DNA from: a bacterium
GTDB lineage: Bacteria > Desulfobacterota > Desulfocorpusculales > Desulfocorpusculum
DNA length: 64,000 nucleotides
Assembly (NCBI GenBank): GCA_037481695.1
Contig: JBBFLE010000011.1
Span: forward strand, 1-64,000
Direction: 5' to 3'
Positions 8,447-17,069 of this stretch are shown here, piece by piece; position 1 is the stretch's first letter; every line of letters begins with the position of its first letter. Made by a program: the position numbers and the translations under genes. The notes below the pieces were generated by a model. It was not told the origin of the DNA. It saw nothing but the letters and a program-made list of their open reading frames with translations, and did not search any database.

Positions 8447-9280
8447 ATGCCTAAAGTGACCATCACACAGCTACAGAAGATGAAAGAGAGGGGGGAGCGC
8501 ATAAGCATGACCACTGCTTATGACTATCCCACGGCCCACTTCGTGGACAAGGCCGGTATAGAGGTTATCCTGGTGGGGGATTCCTTGGCCATGACAGTAC
8601 TGGGTTTGGATTCCACGGTGCCGGTGACCATGGAAGAGATGATCCACCACATCAGGCCTGTGGTGCGAGGGGCCCCCAATGCCTTGATAGTGGGTGACAT
8701 GCCCTTTGGCTCTTACAATGTTTCATGTGAACAGGCCATAATGAACGCCACCCGCCTGATTAAAGAAGGAGGATGTGATGTGGTTAAGTTGGAAGGAGGC
8801 TCGGAGGTGGCGGACAAGGTCAAAGCCATAGTTGATGGCGGCATTCCGGTGATGGCTCATATAGGCCTTACTCCTCAAACCATATCCAAGCTTGGGGGTT
8901 TCAAGGTGCAAGGAAAGGATCTCCAGGCTGTCAAAAACCTGCTGGAAGGCGCCCTGGCCCTGGAGGAGGCAGGTGCTTTCTCCATGGTCATAGAATGTGT
9001 ACCGGAAGAAGTAGGCAGGCTCATCACCAAGAAACTCAGGATTCCCACCATAGGCATCGGGGCAGGCAGATACTGTGACGGCCAGGTCTTGGTTTTCCAC
9101 GACATGTTGGGCTTGTTCGAGAAATTCCTGCCCAAGTTTGTGAAGCGTTACGCAAACCTGGGACCGGAAGTGATCCGTGCCCTACAGGAGTTCAAACAGG
9201 AGATAAAGCAAGGGAGCTTTCCTTCGGATGAGTTTGTGTTCGGAGGCGTAACACAAGAGGACTTAAGAGCCTTGTACTGA
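8447..9280 (+). CDS. panB: 3-methyl-2-oxobutanoate hydroxymethyltransferase (first of two PanB proteins)
   Basis: The enzyme adds a hydroxymethyl group from methylene-tetrahydrofolate to 2-oxoisovalerate, giving ketopantoate for coenzyme A synthesis. The 277-residue protein shows all active-site motifs: TTAYDYPTA near 21, VGDSLAM (metal Asp) near 44, GDMPFGSY (metal Asp) near 83, VKLEGG (Lys and Glu) near 111, AHIGLTPQ near 135 and the catalytic Glu in IECVPEEVG near 180. ATG 8447 is chosen because AGGAGG at 8434-8439 is 7 bases away. The next gene encodes a ketopantoate reductase, so this is the biosynthetic PanB, in contrast to the paralogue at 17070. Confidence 0.93.
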   Translation: MPKVTITQLQKMKERGERISMTTAYDYPTAHFVDKAGIEVILVGDSLAMTVLGLDSTVPVTMEEMIHHIRPVVRGAPNALIVGDMPFGSYNVSCEQAIMNATRLIKEGGCDVVKLEGGSEVADKVKAIVDGGIPVMAHIGLTPQTISKLGGFKVQGKDLQAVKNLLEGALALEEAGAFSMVIECVPEEVGRLITKKLRIPTIGIGAGRYCDGQVLVFHDMLGLFEKFLPKFVKRYANLGPEVIRALQEFKQEIKQGSFPSDEFVFGGVTQEDLRALY

Positions 9281-9336
9281 TTCCTGATGGGGCAGGGGAA
9301 AAAGGTGTGAGAGAAAAAGGAGATTCTCGGGGAAAA

Positions 9337-10275
9337 ATGAAAGTGGCAGTGCTTGGGGCCGGAGCCATGGGTTCGCTCTTTGGGGGCATGCTGGCACAGA
9401 GGGGTCACCATGTGTGGCTCCTGGATATCTGGAAGGAACACGTGGAGACCATTGGAAAAAGGGGGCTTCGCATAACAGGTCTTAGCGGGGACCGGGTGAT
9501 CAAGAGCGTCAAGGCGGCCAGCTCGGCCCAAGAGGTGGGGAGTGTGGATCTGGTCATCGTTTTTGTGAAGTCCACGGTAACAGAAGAAGCGGTCAGGAGT
9601 GCCAGCTCTCTTTTCGGGCCTGAGACTTTGGCCCTGACTCTGCAAAACGGAATCGGAAATGTGGAGCAGATCGCAAGAGTAATAGGCTCGCGAAATGTTC
9701 TGGCAGGAACCACGGCCCAAGGGGCCACTGTGTTGGGCCCAGGAGAAATATATCATGCAGGTCAGGGCCCAACGGCCATAGGTGAACTAATGGGAGCTGT
9801 CACGCCCAGGGTAAAGAATGTGGCTGCCATCTTCAATGATGCGGGTATCCAGACAAGCGTTTCAGACAATGTCATGGGGCTCATCTGGGGCAAGCTTCTG
9901 GTGAACTTGGGTATAAATGCCCTGACAGCCTTGACAGGGCTCAGAAACGGACAGCTGCTGGATCATCCCGAGACGGTTGAAATCTTGGAATTGGCGGTGC
10001 TGGAAGGATTTCGGGTGTGCAAGGCCAAGGGTATTAGCCTTCCCTACGAAGATCCAGTGGCCCACACCAAGGAGGTGGCCATGGCTACCTCCAGCAACAT
10101 TTCCTCCATGCTGCAGGATGTCAAGAATCGCAGAAAAACAGAGATCGAGATGATAAACGGAGCAGTAGTCAGGGAAGCCCAGGCCATGGGTATTGAAACC
10201 CCGGTAAACAAGGTGCTTACAAACCTGGTTCGTGTGCTTGAACGTTCATATATCCATGGATCTCAAAAGCCTTGA
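9337..10275 (+). CDS. panE: 2-dehydropantoate 2-reductase
   Basis: This NADPH-dependent enzyme reduces ketopantoate to pantoate, the step after PanB. The 312-residue product opens with the dinucleotide-binding motif KVAVLGAGAMGSLFGG and has TLQNGIGN near 100. The catalytic Lys lies in WGKLLVNLGINALTAL near 180, and SSMLQDVKNRRKTEIEMINGAVV with the substrate Glu is near 258. ATG 9337 fits the family N terminus; a GTG at 9307 would add ten residues with no family counterpart. It lies 56 bases after panB on the same strand and most likely shares its mRNA. It converges on the pdxA2 gene. Confidence 0.9.
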   Translation: MKVAVLGAGAMGSLFGGMLAQRGHHVWLLDIWKEHVETIGKRGLRITGLSGDRVIKSVKAASSAQEVGSVDLVIVFVKSTVTEEAVRSASSLFGPETLALTLQNGIGNVEQIARVIGSRNVLAGTTAQGATVLGPGEIYHAGQGPTAIGELMGAVTPRVKNVAAIFNDAGIQTSVSDNVMGLIWGKLLVNLGINALTALTGLRNGQLLDHPETVEILELAVLEGFRVCKAKGISLPYEDPVAHTKEVAMATSSNISSMLQDVKNRRKTEIEMINGAVVREAQAMGIETPVNKVLTNLVRVLERSYIHGSQKP

Positions 10276-10372
10276 TGAGACACATGGCCCCAAACCGGCT
10301 GCCCTGGGGATCCAACTCGCCCACTGCCAAGACGTGCCACCCGGGGCTTGGAAATCTCTCCTGCCAGGCCCT

Positions 10373-11428
10373 TCAGGCTTGGACCCTGCTCAGAATCGCA
10401 GCCATACGGATGGCCTCTATCATTGATCCCGCATTGGCCAGCCCCTTTCCTGCCTTGCCAAAGGCAGTGCCATGGTCCACGGAAACCCTGACTATGGGGA
10501 GCCCGAGGGTTATGTTTACCCCAGATACCTCGGACCATGTGTTTGTCTTTTCGTCATAGCGGAACCCCACCAGTTTCACGGGAATATGACCCTGATCGTG
10601 ATACATGACCACCACCAGGTCATACATGTTTCCCATCATCTTGGAGAACACTGTGTCCGCTGGTATGGGGCCATCGGCCAGGATTCCCCTTTTTCTGGCC
10701 TCCTCCACCGCAGGTATTATCTCCTTTTGTTCTTCGTTGCCGAAGAGGCCTGCCTCCCCGGCATGGGGGTTGAGGGCAGCCACAGCTATCCTGGGTGGAT
10801 CAATGCCCATCTTCTTGAGGACCTCATGGGAAAGAGTGATGACCTTCAGTATCCTCTCTTTTTTTACCCTATCACAGGCCTCTTTCAGACTCACATGGGT
10901 GGAGACGTGCACCACCCTGAAAGCTCCGTGAGCCAGCATCATGGCGTAGTCTTTGGTGCCGGTCATGTGTGCGAATATCTCTGTATGGCCAGCAAAATGA
11001 TGGCCTGCAGCATTTATGGCCTCTTTGTGGATGGGCCCTGTGACCGTGGCGTGGATCTGACCGGCAATGGCCAGCTGGATTAGTTTTTGCACATATTGGA
11101 ACGAGGCTTCACCCTGCTCAGGGCTTATTGATCCATATCTTATTTTGGATTTGGGCATGTTGGGGATGTGAAGCACATCCAAGGTGCCCCACTGGTACAG
11201 GCCTTGGTCTGGGCTGGATATGGGATTGATTCTTAACTTGAGAGCTGTTATGCGAAGGGCTTCCTCCATGACCCCAGTATCTGATATCACCATGGGCCTG
11301 CACAAAGAATATATGTCTTGGAGGGCCAGGGCCTTTGCCGTCACCTCAGGGCCTATTCCTCCCGGGTCCCCTACGGAGATGCCCAGAATGGGCCTAAATT
11401 TATCCCGTGGGTCCTTCTGGTTTTTCAT
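10373..11428 (-). CDS. PdxA2-type 4-phospho-hydroxyacid dehydrogenase
   Basis: The 351-residue protein belongs to the PdxA family of NAD-dependent oxidative decarboxylases. Motifs are GISVGDPGGIGPEV near 16, VTGPIHKEAINAAGHHFAGHTE near 128-150 with metal and substrate His residues, NPHAGE near 223 and VVVMYHDQGHIP near 278. In PdxA2 clusters this enzyme oxidises D-threonate or D-erythronate 4-phosphate at C3 and loses CO2 to give dihydroxyacetone phosphate. The pairing with a DUF1537 kinase immediately upstream supports that role over vitamin B6 synthesis. It is the last gene of the minus-strand operon and overlaps the kinase gene by 29 bases. AAGGAAG precedes the ATG. The exact substrate is unknown. 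Confidence 0.88.
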   Translation of the reverse strand: MKNQKDPRDKFRPILGISVGDPGGIGPEVTAKALALQDIYSLCRPMVISDTGVMEEALRITALKLRINPISSPDQGLYQWGTLDVLHIPNMPKSKIRYGSISPEQGEASFQYVQKLIQLAIAGQIHATVTGPIHKEAINAAGHHFAGHTEIFAHMTGTKDYAMMLAHGAFRVVHVSTHVSLKEACDRVKKERILKVITLSHEVLKKMGIDPPRIAVAALNPHAGEAGLFGNEEQKEIIPAVEEARKRGILADGPIPADTVFSKMMGNMYDLVVVMYHDQGHIPVKLVGFRYDEKTNTWSEVSGVNITLGLPIVRVSVDHGTAFGKAGKGLANAGSMIEAIRMAAILSRVQA

Positions 11429-12725
11429 CTGATTCTTCCTTTCTTTTCCTTTGGGGGCTGAACCCCTGGATCAAGCCTTCCAGGATTCTGGCCATGATCT
11501 GATCCTCTCCAAAAGCACCTGCCTTGGTCAAGATCAGCATGCCAGGCTTTGAGCCCCCATGAGCTCTTCCCAGCACAACGCCCGGAAGGGGTTCTGCCAG
11601 AAGCAAGATACTCTCCACAGCTAGATGTGTCAGGGCAGCCTGGGCGGTTTCCCCGCCTGTGAGAAAAAGAGTCTGGGGAGACCATATCTGGACAATTTTT
11701 TTTGCCGCAAGGGCCAGGGCTTGAGTCATGCGCTTGGGATCCGGGCCTTGGGCTCTGGGCTGCTCTGGGGTAAGCAGGATACATCCTCTTCTCATACCAG
11801 AAATCCAATCCCATGGCTCCTTTTTCTTGCCATAGCTCTCCCATGGCACAGAAAGCCTGCATACCATGGGGTTTTTAAGTAGTACTGTCATCTGAGTCTT
11901 GGCTCTTGGGGAGTTGGATCCTACAACAAAAAGGTGGCGCTCAAGACCCATCTTCAATGGTTCTTCTCTGGAGGCTTTTCTATGCTCAAACCTGCTCTGG
12001 GCCAAGGCTGTGGCAAGACCTGCTGAGCCCACGGGCAGTGCATCCATTTTCAAGGCCATGGCAGCTATTTTCCTGAGGTGTCTCATCTGGGTGGCGTCGA
12101 AGGTTATTTGCCGAATCCCGCTGGAGACCAGTCTCTCTATATGCCTCTGGAGGCTCATCTGTGAACCTTCCAACAGCTCTAGACTCAAATGTGCAACGGG
12201 AAGCTTCCATGGGCCGCTGACCATTTCCCTCAGCTCGGAGGAGCCCACTGGGCACAGAGGGTCTCTGGCCATCTCGCTTTGGGAAACGGGCACACCGTAA
12301 ACAAGATGGACTCCTCCCAGGGTTGTCCTGCCCATCTCAGGATAGGCCGGAGCTATGAAGGCGCAAGGTTTAGCCAAAGCCTCAAGCAGTGCCTGAACCT
12401 CAACACCCACATTTCCTCGCATGCAGGAGTCCACCTTCTTGTAAACCAGGGCAGGAGCCATCTTTATAAGCCAAGAAGTCCATGTGCTGAGTCGGTTATG
12501 CGCTTCATGAGGTGGAAGATTCCTGGAGTCAGTGTGCACCCCCAAGGCTGTTGAGCTTGAGGGATCCCATGGGCTTGAGGGAATTTCTCCAGGGAAGAGC
12601 CAGACCTCTTCCATATATGGACAGAACCTTACCGTTGTGTCAGCCGCACCGGTAAGATCGTCGGCTATTACCACCAGTTCCAGCATGGAATGTGTTTCCG
12701 GCCAGGTCTTGAGAACATGATTCAA
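11400..12725 (-). CDS. four-carbon acid sugar kinase (DUF1537 family)
   Basis: Members of this family phosphorylate the 4-hydroxyl of threonate, erythronate and related acids. The N-terminal domain begins LELVVIADDLTGAADTTVRF and contains YKKVDSCMRGNVGVE and FIAPAYPEMGRTTLGGVHLV. The C-terminal nucleotide domain has LFLTGGETAQAALTHL near 365 and a glycine-rich PGVVLGRAHGGSKPGMLILTKAGAFG end. The length of 441 residues is normal. The TTG at 12725 overlaps the stop of the LarA-like gene (TTGA). An ATG at 12686 would match the family start better but has a weak ribosome-binding site. With PdxA2 downstream, the pair should convert a tetronate-like acid to a triose phosphate plus CO2. Confidence 0.88.
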   Translation of the reverse strand: MNHVLKTWPETHSMLELVVIADDLTGAADTTVRFCPYMEEVWLFPGEIPSSPWDPSSSTALGVHTDSRNLPPHEAHNRLSTWTSWLIKMAPALVYKKVDSCMRGNVGVEVQALLEALAKPCAFIAPAYPEMGRTTLGGVHLVYGVPVSQSEMARDPLCPVGSSELREMVSGPWKLPVAHLSLELLEGSQMSLQRHIERLVSSGIRQITFDATQMRHLRKIAAMALKMDALPVGSAGLATALAQSRFEHRKASREEPLKMGLERHLFVVGSNSPRAKTQMTVLLKNPMVCRLSVPWESYGKKKEPWDWISGMRRGCILLTPEQPRAQGPDPKRMTQALALAAKKIVQIWSPQTLFLTGGETAQAALTHLAVESILLLAEPLPGVVLGRAHGGSKPGMLILTKAGAFGEDQIMARILEGLIQGFSPQRKRKEESDEKPEGPTG

Positions 12726-13990
12726 AAGGCCTTCACAGGAAGAGTGTCAGGTGCATGGGTCAGCACCGCCACCCTGGCCTCTGGCCCTTGTTTCTTGAAA
12801 GCCTCTTTTAGGGCCTCTTGGGGGTCCTGGGCATGAACAAATCCAAGTCTTTTTTTGTCCTCCACAGAAATGCCGGGAGAAACAAGTATCACCTGGGCCT
12901 TCTCCCTTACCTTGGCCCAGGCCACAGCCAGAGCCGTGGCAACACCATTTCTTATCTGCCCTGACCTGTAAGCCCTCTCTATGCGCTGCGAGGGCCATGC
13001 CGTAAACTTCAACATGCCGGTGTGCACCGGAGAGACCCCCTCTGGAGCAGGGGTAATTACTATTATGCTTCCGCCTGGCTTCACCATTCTGGCTGCTGGA
13101 TAAAGGGCTTTATGGGACTGCCAGAAGTCTATGTCACATGGGCAAGAGTTGGCTATGACCACATCTGGGGTTTCGTAAAATGGTATTCCATATATTTTTC
13201 TCGCCAGCTTGACACCCTCTTGAAAAACTCTCTTCATCTTGCCAAAGAAGACCCCTGCCACCTGGCCTTCTGGGTTGAGAACCACGTTGAGGATGCTCTT
13301 CATGCCCACCCTCTCTGCCATGTCATCCATGTCCCTTCTAACCGGATTATCCTCCAGGCCCAAGAGGCTGTCCTCACCCCTGGTGGATAGAAGGTGGGTC
13401 TCGGCAGTTGTGATAGCCCCGCAAATGCCAGGTTGGACTATCTTGGATGAGCCCGAGAAGCCTGGTATGTGATGGGGCACAATGGCTCCCAGTCCGATGA
13501 TGAGGTCTGCTTCCAATGCTGCTTTGTTGACCCAAAGAGGAGTACCCTGGCTGGATGTGCCCAGCTCCACCAACTGATTTGGATCCCTCCAGTCGTGGTT
13601 GAAGACACGAAAAGCTCCATAAACCCTGTCCCCGACCTTGACCCTCATCTCTTCTTGGGTCATGGGTCTGTGGGTTCCCAGGGCCATGAGGATGGATATG
13701 CGATCCTTGGGGACGCCTGCCTTACCCAGCCCATCCAGCAAAGGGGGAAGCAGTCTGTGTGCCGGGGTCAGACGGGTGTTGTCATCGCTCAGGATTAGCA
13801 CTCGATCCGATGGTTTAACCCATTCCCACAGGGGAGCCTGCTCCAGGGGAGAATTCAAGGCCTTGTGCAGCTCTGATTCCAGGTCCTCTAGGGGTTGCCA
13901 ATTCCTGGGGGTCAGCACTTGGGCCAGGTTGGAGTCTTCCATCTGGATGGAAATTTGACTGTCTCCAAAAGGCAGCTTCACTCTCACCAT
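12722..13990 (-). CDS. LarA-like nickel-pincer 2-hydroxyacid racemase/epimerase (DUF2088)
   Basis: LarA enzymes invert the carbon bearing the 2-hydroxyl of a hydroxy acid through hydride transfer on a nickel-pincer nucleotide. In this 422-residue protein the key residues are present: LSDDNTRLTP near 68, LMALGTHRPMT near 103 and GAIVPHHIPGFSGSSKIVQP near 173-190. The last of these holds the His pair and the Lys that binds the cofactor in LarA. HTGMLKFTAWP and FVHAQDPQEAL lie in the C-terminal domain. The cofactor genes larB, larC and larE are not in the window. Placed between a TRAP transporter and a tetronate kinase, it most likely epimerises the imported acid at C2 so that the kinase can use it. 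Confidence 0.87.
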   Translation of the reverse strand: MVRVKLPFGDSQISIQMEDSNLAQVLTPRNWQPLEDLESELHKALNSPLEQAPLWEWVKPSDRVLILSDDNTRLTPAHRLLPPLLDGLGKAGVPKDRISILMALGTHRPMTQEEMRVKVGDRVYGAFRVFNHDWRDPNQLVELGTSSQGTPLWVNKAALEADLIIGLGAIVPHHIPGFSGSSKIVQPGICGAITTAETHLLSTRGEDSLLGLEDNPVRRDMDDMAERVGMKSILNVVLNPEGQVAGVFFGKMKRVFQEGVKLARKIYGIPFYETPDVVIANSCPCDIDFWQSHKALYPAARMVKPGGSIIVITPAPEGVSPVHTGMLKFTAWPSQRIERAYRSGQIRNGVATALAVAWAKVREKAQVILVSPGISVEDKKRLGFVHAQDPQEALKEAFKKQGPEARVAVLTHAPDTLPVKAF

Positions 13991-14009
13991 CTGGGATCCC
14001 TTTTGGCCT

Positions 14010-15293
14010 TCATGGAGAGCCCATCACCAGCTTGGGCAAGAAGGTGCTAAGCCACGGTACGTAAGTAACTATGCCCAAGACCACCAAAGACACCAGAAAA
14101 GGAGGCCATATTGCCTTGGAAAGGGAATCCATGGTGATGTTGGCAACTCCACAGACAGCAAAGAGCACTGCTCCCACAGGAGGCGTGATCAATCCCAAAA
14201 CCAGGTTTAGGCAGATTACCACGCCCATGTGCACCGGATCTATGCCTACTGATGCGGCGATGGGAGCCAGCACAGGGGTCACAATGACCAAAGCTGGGGC
14301 TGTTTCTATGGGTATTCCCAGAAGCAGCAAAAACACGTTTATCAGAAGTAATATCACATAGGGTGAGGTGGTCACACCAGATATCCATTCCAGAAGCATC
14401 TGGGGAATCTGATCAGCTGCCACTATCCAGGCAAAAGGCTCAGACATGGCAATCAAGAGCATAACCATTCCGGATTCAAGACCGGATTTCAAAAGCACTT
14501 CAGGAAGATCTTTGATCTTTAGACGCCTGTACACAAAGAAGCCCACCAGCACGGCGTAGAGCACCGCCACCCCCGCTGCTTCGGTGGGGGTGAATGCTCC
14601 GGTCAATATGCCCCCCATAATGATCAAGGGCATGAGAAGTGCCGGAAGCGCCCTCCAGCCTGCCAACAAGATCTCCTTGAGAGGTTTCTTCTCGTCTTTG
14701 GGATACCCCTTCTTGGATGCCACCAGATACATGTAGAGCATCAAAGCCAGTCCCAACAGAATGCCTGGGAAAACCCCGCCCAGGAAAAGAGCCCCTATGG
14801 ACACGCTGGCCGACACACCATAGATGATGAAGGGAATGCTGGGAGGAATTATGGGCCCCATACATGATGCCACGCTTGTCACAGCAGCGCTCACATCCTG
14901 ATCATACCCCGCTTTTCTCATGGCAGGTATCATGACCACTCCTATGGCCACTGCAGTGGCCACAGCTGCCCCTGAAATGGCTGAGAAGATGGCACAGGCA
15001 AATATGGTGGCCAAACCCAGCCCTCCCCTGATGTGTCCCATGAGAGTACGGGCGAAGCCCACCAGGTCGGGAGTTATTCCACCGGCATTCATGAGGTTTC
15101 CTGCCAGCATGAACAAAGGTATGGCCAGAAGCGGAAAGCTTGTGAGACCGCCGAAAGTGGTCTGTATCAGCATGGCCAGTGGGATGTTACCGCTTATGAG
15201 AGAATAGATGAGGGAAGAGCCTCCCAGTCCCACCAAGATGGGGGCGGATAGGGCTAATAGAGCCAGAAAGGATGCGGCAAATACCAGGATCAT
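14010..15293 (-). CDS. dctM: TRAP transporter large permease (DctM), set 1
   Basis: This is the large membrane subunit of a tripartite ATP-independent periplasmic transporter, which imports organic acids driven by the sodium or proton gradient. The 427 residues form about twelve hydrophobic segments. Family motifs are TTFGGLTSFPLLAIPLFMLAG near 45, ISGAAVATAVAIG near 108, GPIIPPSIPFIIYG near 145 and FTPTEAAGVAVLYA near 230. The ATG overlaps the dctQ stop (ATGA) with GAGGAG upstream, so the two permease subunits are translationally coupled. The gene is followed 19 bases later by the LarA-like gene, which links transport to metabolism. Confidence 0.93.
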   Translation of the reverse strand: MILVFAASFLALLALSAPILVGLGGSSLIYSLISGNIPLAMLIQTTFGGLTSFPLLAIPLFMLAGNLMNAGGITPDLVGFARTLMGHIRGGLGLATIFACAIFSAISGAAVATAVAIGVVMIPAMRKAGYDQDVSAAVTSVASCMGPIIPPSIPFIIYGVSASVSIGALFLGGVFPGILLGLALMLYMYLVASKKGYPKDEKKPLKEILLAGWRALPALLMPLIIMGGILTGAFTPTEAAGVAVLYAVLVGFFVYRRLKIKDLPEVLLKSGLESGMVMLLIAMSEPFAWIVAADQIPQMLLEWISGVTTSPYVILLLINVFLLLLGIPIETAPALVIVTPVLAPIAASVGIDPVHMGVVICLNLVLGLITPPVGAVLFAVCGVANITMDSLSKAIWPPFLVSLVVLGIVTYVPWLSTFLPKLVMGSP

Positions 15294-15781
15294 GCCTCAG
15301 CTCCTCTCTTCTGGAGCCCCAGGAAACCCAAGAACTCCTCCAGGGTTATGAAGAACATGATGAAAAACCCGGCGGGTAGCGAGGCATAAGGTATGCTCAT
15401 CACAAGGCCTATGGCAGGAGAAGTCTGCCTATAATTGTATATGGTTTGGTAGAGCCCCCAGGCGAACATCACTGCAAAGAAAAACAGCGAAAAGATGTAA
15501 CCCACTGTTCTGAGCCACTTGGCGGCCATGGGTGGCACCGCATCCACCAGGGCCGTCACTGCCACCTGGTAGCCTTTTCTCAGGCCCACTGCTCCGCCTA
15601 GCATGGAAGCCCAGGCCAGAGAATAGGTGGAAACTTCCCCTGACCAAATGGTCATTTTCCCGAAGATGTATCTGCCCAATACTTCATAAGGAATTACCAC
15701 TCCTATCACGGCCATAAAAAAAATGGTCCCCCATGAGCCCCATTTGACGTTGATGTCGTTGAATTTCTTAAGCGCTCTCAT
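15290..15781 (-). CDS. dctQ: TRAP transporter small permease (DctQ), set 1
   Basis: The small membrane subunit of the TRAP transporter has 163 residues and four hydrophobic segments: around 18-36 (GTIFFMAVIGVVIPYEVLGR), 50-66, 88-110 and 125-148. The family signature region WSGEVSTYSLAWASMLGGAVGLRKG, seen near residue 43, marks it clearly. It precedes dctM with a 4-base overlap. A gap of 172 bases with a GC-rich hairpin separates it from dctP. That arrangement often allows more binding protein than permease to be made. Confidence 0.88.
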   Translation of the reverse strand: MRALKKFNDINVKWGSWGTIFFMAVIGVVIPYEVLGRYIFGKMTIWSGEVSTYSLAWASMLGGAVGLRKGYQVAVTALVDAVPPMAAKWLRTVGYIFSLFFFAVMFAWGLYQTIYNYRQTSPAIGLVMSIPYASLPAGFFIMFFITLEEFLGFLGLQKRGAEA

Positions 15782-15922
15782 CTCCTACTCCGCCATTGGA
15801 AGTGATGATTGGGGTCTTCCATTTAAGAAAAGGTGCTGGATATGGTTTTTGACCTTGCTGCAAAGGACTTGACATGCAGGGGCTGACTTTCTCTGAGATG
15901 AGGGGAAGGGCGCTCAGCAATT

Positions 15923-15937
15923 AAAAGGGGCGTCCCC
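15923..15937 (-). terminator. GC-rich hairpin with T-run between dctP and dctQ (possible attenuator)
   Basis: Read on the minus strand, GGGGACGCCCC is followed by TTTTAA. The 4-bp G/C stem is short and sits inside a longer G run. It could reduce read-through from dctP into dctQM and so favour the binding protein. Confidence 0.35.
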
Positions 15938-15953
15938 CCCCCTCACAACCATC

Positions 15954-16940
15954 TTACTTGGCGTTCATTATGGCTTCTATTTTCTCCTTGGGAAACTCGT
16001 TTGAGAACTGCTCATAGCTGGGCAGCATGGCTTTCCTGAAGCTTTCCTTGTCAACATCACGGATCACCTGGACTCCCTTGGCCTCCATTTCCTTGATCTT
16101 TCTTTCTTCGTCATCGCGGTTGAGCTTTCGCTGAAATTTACCCACCTCCAATGCGGTCTTCATGAACAATTCCTGATCCTCTTTGGGCATGGAGTCAAAC
16201 ACCTTCTTGCTCATCATCAAAATGGCCGGGGAATAAACGTGACCTGTTAAGGAAAGGTATTTTTGCCCGGCATCCCAGAACTTGGAACTGTAAATGACCG
16301 CCACTGGATTTTCCTGGCCGTCTATGACCTTTTGCTGCAGTGCCGTAAAAACCTCCCCAAAGGCCATGGGGGTAGGATTCAGCCCTGCAGCCTTCCAGGC
16401 TGCCAGGTGAACCTTGTTCTCCATGGTTCGGATCTTGAGGCCCTTGGCATCCTCCACTTTTTTCACGGGCACCTTGCTGTTGGTAAGATGTCTGAATCCA
16501 TTTTCCCAGAAAGCCAGTCCCTTCAAATTGGCTTTTTCAAAATCATCCAGGAGCTTGCGGCCTATGGGGCCATCCAGCACCGAGTCCACATGATCATAGT
16601 CTCTGAAAAGAAACGGAAAATCCAATATGTTGATGGAAGGGCTGAAACCTCCCTGGGGCCCGGTGGAAGTCACCAGTAATTCAATGGCACCCTGCTGCAC
16701 GCCTTCGGTCATCTCCCGCTCACCCTTACCCAACTGACCGGCCGGGTATATCTTTATTTGTATTCTCCCGTTGGTCCTCTCTTTGATGAGATCCGCGAAC
16801 TTCTGCCCGCCTACGTTATATGGATGGTCAGGAGCCACAGAAGAAGCCAGTTTCATGTTGGCCTTGAACTGGGCAGGGGCCTCCTGTGCCAGTGCGGGGA
16901 TAAGAAGTGCCCCAAGTGCTGCCAAAAGAATCCTTTTCAT
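15954..16940 (-). CDS. dctP: TRAP transporter substrate-binding protein (DctP), set 1
   Basis: The 328-residue periplasmic receptor of the TRAP transporter has a short signal peptide (MKRILLAALGALLIPALA). The mature part starts KLASSVAPDHPYNVGGQKFAD. The ligand-clamping Arg lies in GLKIRTMENKVH near residue 155, and the family motif VIDGQENPVAVIYSS near 200 is present. ATG 16940 is chosen because GGGAGGCGG precedes it; the 38 residues upstream in the same frame are not signal-like. The binding-site arginine points to a carboxylate ligand. Neighbouring genes suggest a hydroxy acid. Confidence 0.92.
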   Translation of the reverse strand: MKRILLAALGALLIPALAQEAPAQFKANMKLASSVAPDHPYNVGGQKFADLIKERTNGRIQIKIYPAGQLGKGEREMTEGVQQGAIELLVTSTGPQGGFSPSINILDFPFLFRDYDHVDSVLDGPIGRKLLDDFEKANLKGLAFWENGFRHLTNSKVPVKKVEDAKGLKIRTMENKVHLAAWKAAGLNPTPMAFGEVFTALQQKVIDGQENPVAVIYSSKFWDAGQKYLSLTGHVYSPAILMMSKKVFDSMPKEDQELFMKTALEVGKFQRKLNRDDEERKIKEMEAKGVQVIRDVDKESFRKAMLPSYEQFSNEFPKEKIEAIMNAK

Positions 16941-17069
16941 TTTCCGCCTCCCATTGATTTTTAAATTTTTCCCCAAGTAAGGGGAAAGCCCTGCTCTATG
17001 AACTTTTTCAAGCTGATGGTCCACATGAAGAGCACCTGAAATATGGCCCACCACCTCGTTTCTGTCAAG

